NCBI GenBank assembly: GCA_015499985.1
Contig: JAAAUF010000168.1
Span: forward strand, 1-20,480
DNA: 20,480 nucleotides
Source: Haplosporangium gracile
Taxonomy: Eukaryota > Mortierellomycota > Mortierellomycetes > Mortierellales > Mortierellaceae
Reading direction: 5' to 3'
The notes below the pieces were generated by a model. The model was not told the DNA's origin. It worked only from the letters and a program-made list of their open reading frames with translations, and ran no database searches. Numbering within the stretch: position 1 is the first letter of the stretch; the number at the start of each line of letters is the position of its first letter. Below are positions 19,831-20,480 of this stretch, in pieces. Position numbers and translations under genes: made by a program.

Positions 19831-20480
19831 GGGTGTTGACGTATAAAGAGCAAGAAATGTGAGAAAAGTTGAAAAAGTGCAAAAAGTTGGATCTTTGTTT
19901 ATTTTATGTTGAAAGCAAGATGAGGGAGTAAGGGCTATTTTTTTTGTTTCTTTTAGTGTTCGTGTTTGTATGTGGCTCTTAAAGGAAGAGGAGGAGAGGA
20001 AACAGTGAAAGGGAGGGACTCAGTCGATGCATGGGGTGTTATTTTGAAGTTGGTCAAGGTTTCGTGCCTGGAAGGATGGATCCGAGCCACTGAAGAGCAT
20101 GTCCTTGGTTTCCCGTCTTACAGACTGACGACATAAAATAGGGGTAGGCTAAGAAGAGCATTGCACAGGAGAAAGATCAGACATCTGTGTTTTCAAGTGT
20201 ACTATGAAGCCCTGAAAGGTGGACCTGGGTTATTTGTACTTGATGTAAATGGCGTACAGGCTATGCAGGGGTGCAGGTTGAGGAGTGGAAGAGGTGCTGT
20301 TTTCCTCTTTTTTTTCTTCTCCGCGTAAGCGAAAGGAGGGTGGGAAGGATGGTGTCGCAATGGAAGGGAACGGCGCTCGGACGGTTTTTGTGCAGGGACA
20401 TTGTAGAAGGAGTGGGAACTCGAGACTTTTTTTTGCTTTTTTTTTTTTTTTTTTTTTTTATTTGTTTGTGACATAGAAAA
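19831..20480. other. Upstream flank, no supported gene
   Basis: Mixed composition with a T8-GC-T23 tract at the end. A minus-strand frame at 20202-20474 begins with poly-Lys from the T tract and shows no domain. A 26-codon minus frame at 20054-20134 looks natural in codon use but is too short to call. Any next gene lies beyond the window edge. Confidence 0.55.
20427..20459 (+). repeat. T8-GC-T23 homopolymer tract
   Basis: Eight T, GC, then 23 T. It is the longest homopolymer in the window and a likely site of length error or polymorphism. Confidence 0.95.

Noticed and set aside
20054..20134. 26-codon minus frame with natural-looking codons
   Set aside because: Too short, with no supporting splice sites that link it to another exon; a GTAAGA inside it could be a donor but no partner was found.
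20202..20474. 90-codon minus frame at the window edge
   Set aside because: It starts with a poly-Lys run from the T23 tract and shows no domain or splice context.

Overview
The window reads as nuclear DNA of a filamentous fungus. Five protein genes are supported. Spliced genes carry GT-AG introns, most of them 86-125 nt. Proteins have long Ser/Pro/Gln/Asn-rich disordered arms, and intergenic DNA is full of homopolymer and pyrimidine tracts. The style fits an early-diverging (Mucoromycota, Mortierella-like) genome; that placement is an inference from style, not from a marker gene. No rRNA, tRNA, CRISPR array, transposon or virus-like gene was recognised.

Layout: (A) 616-3723 +, a leucine-rich-repeat protein with a C-terminal cysteine-pair module. 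A gap of about 1 kb follows, holding an unusually long orphan ORF on + and an exon-like stretch on -. (B) 8003-4742 -, three exons, a single-pass membrane protein with DUF3712/LEA14-like beta modules. A gap of about 1.9 kb (8004-9904) has no convincing gene. (C) 12799-9905 -, four exons, an actin/Hsp70-like ATPase of the HSPA12 type behind a Gln/Pro-rich arm. A divergent promoter region of about 1 kb separates it from (D) 13837-18365 +, twelve exons, an RNI-type LRR protein that matches PPP1R37 (protein phosphatase 1 regulatory subunit 37) and keeps a KRVRF PP1-docking motif. (E) 19658-18429 -, intronless, a class I SAM methyltransferase of bacterial appearance. The last 0.8 kb is its upstream flank.

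Functional links are loose. D is a probable PP1 targeting subunit, A a probable LRR scaffold, B probably a vacuole or endomembrane protein, C a chaperone-like ATPase and E a small-molecule or protein methyltransferase. They do not form an evident cluster or pathway. The most consistent non-coding pattern is a long pyrimidine-rich leader on the coding strand upstream of all five genes. The most interesting loose ends are the alternative C-terminus of A (a hydrophobic tail in another frame), the exon-like minus-strand segment at 4192-4344, and the Gln-rich arm spliced onto the ATPase in C. I see no strong evidence for a wholly new biological system here.
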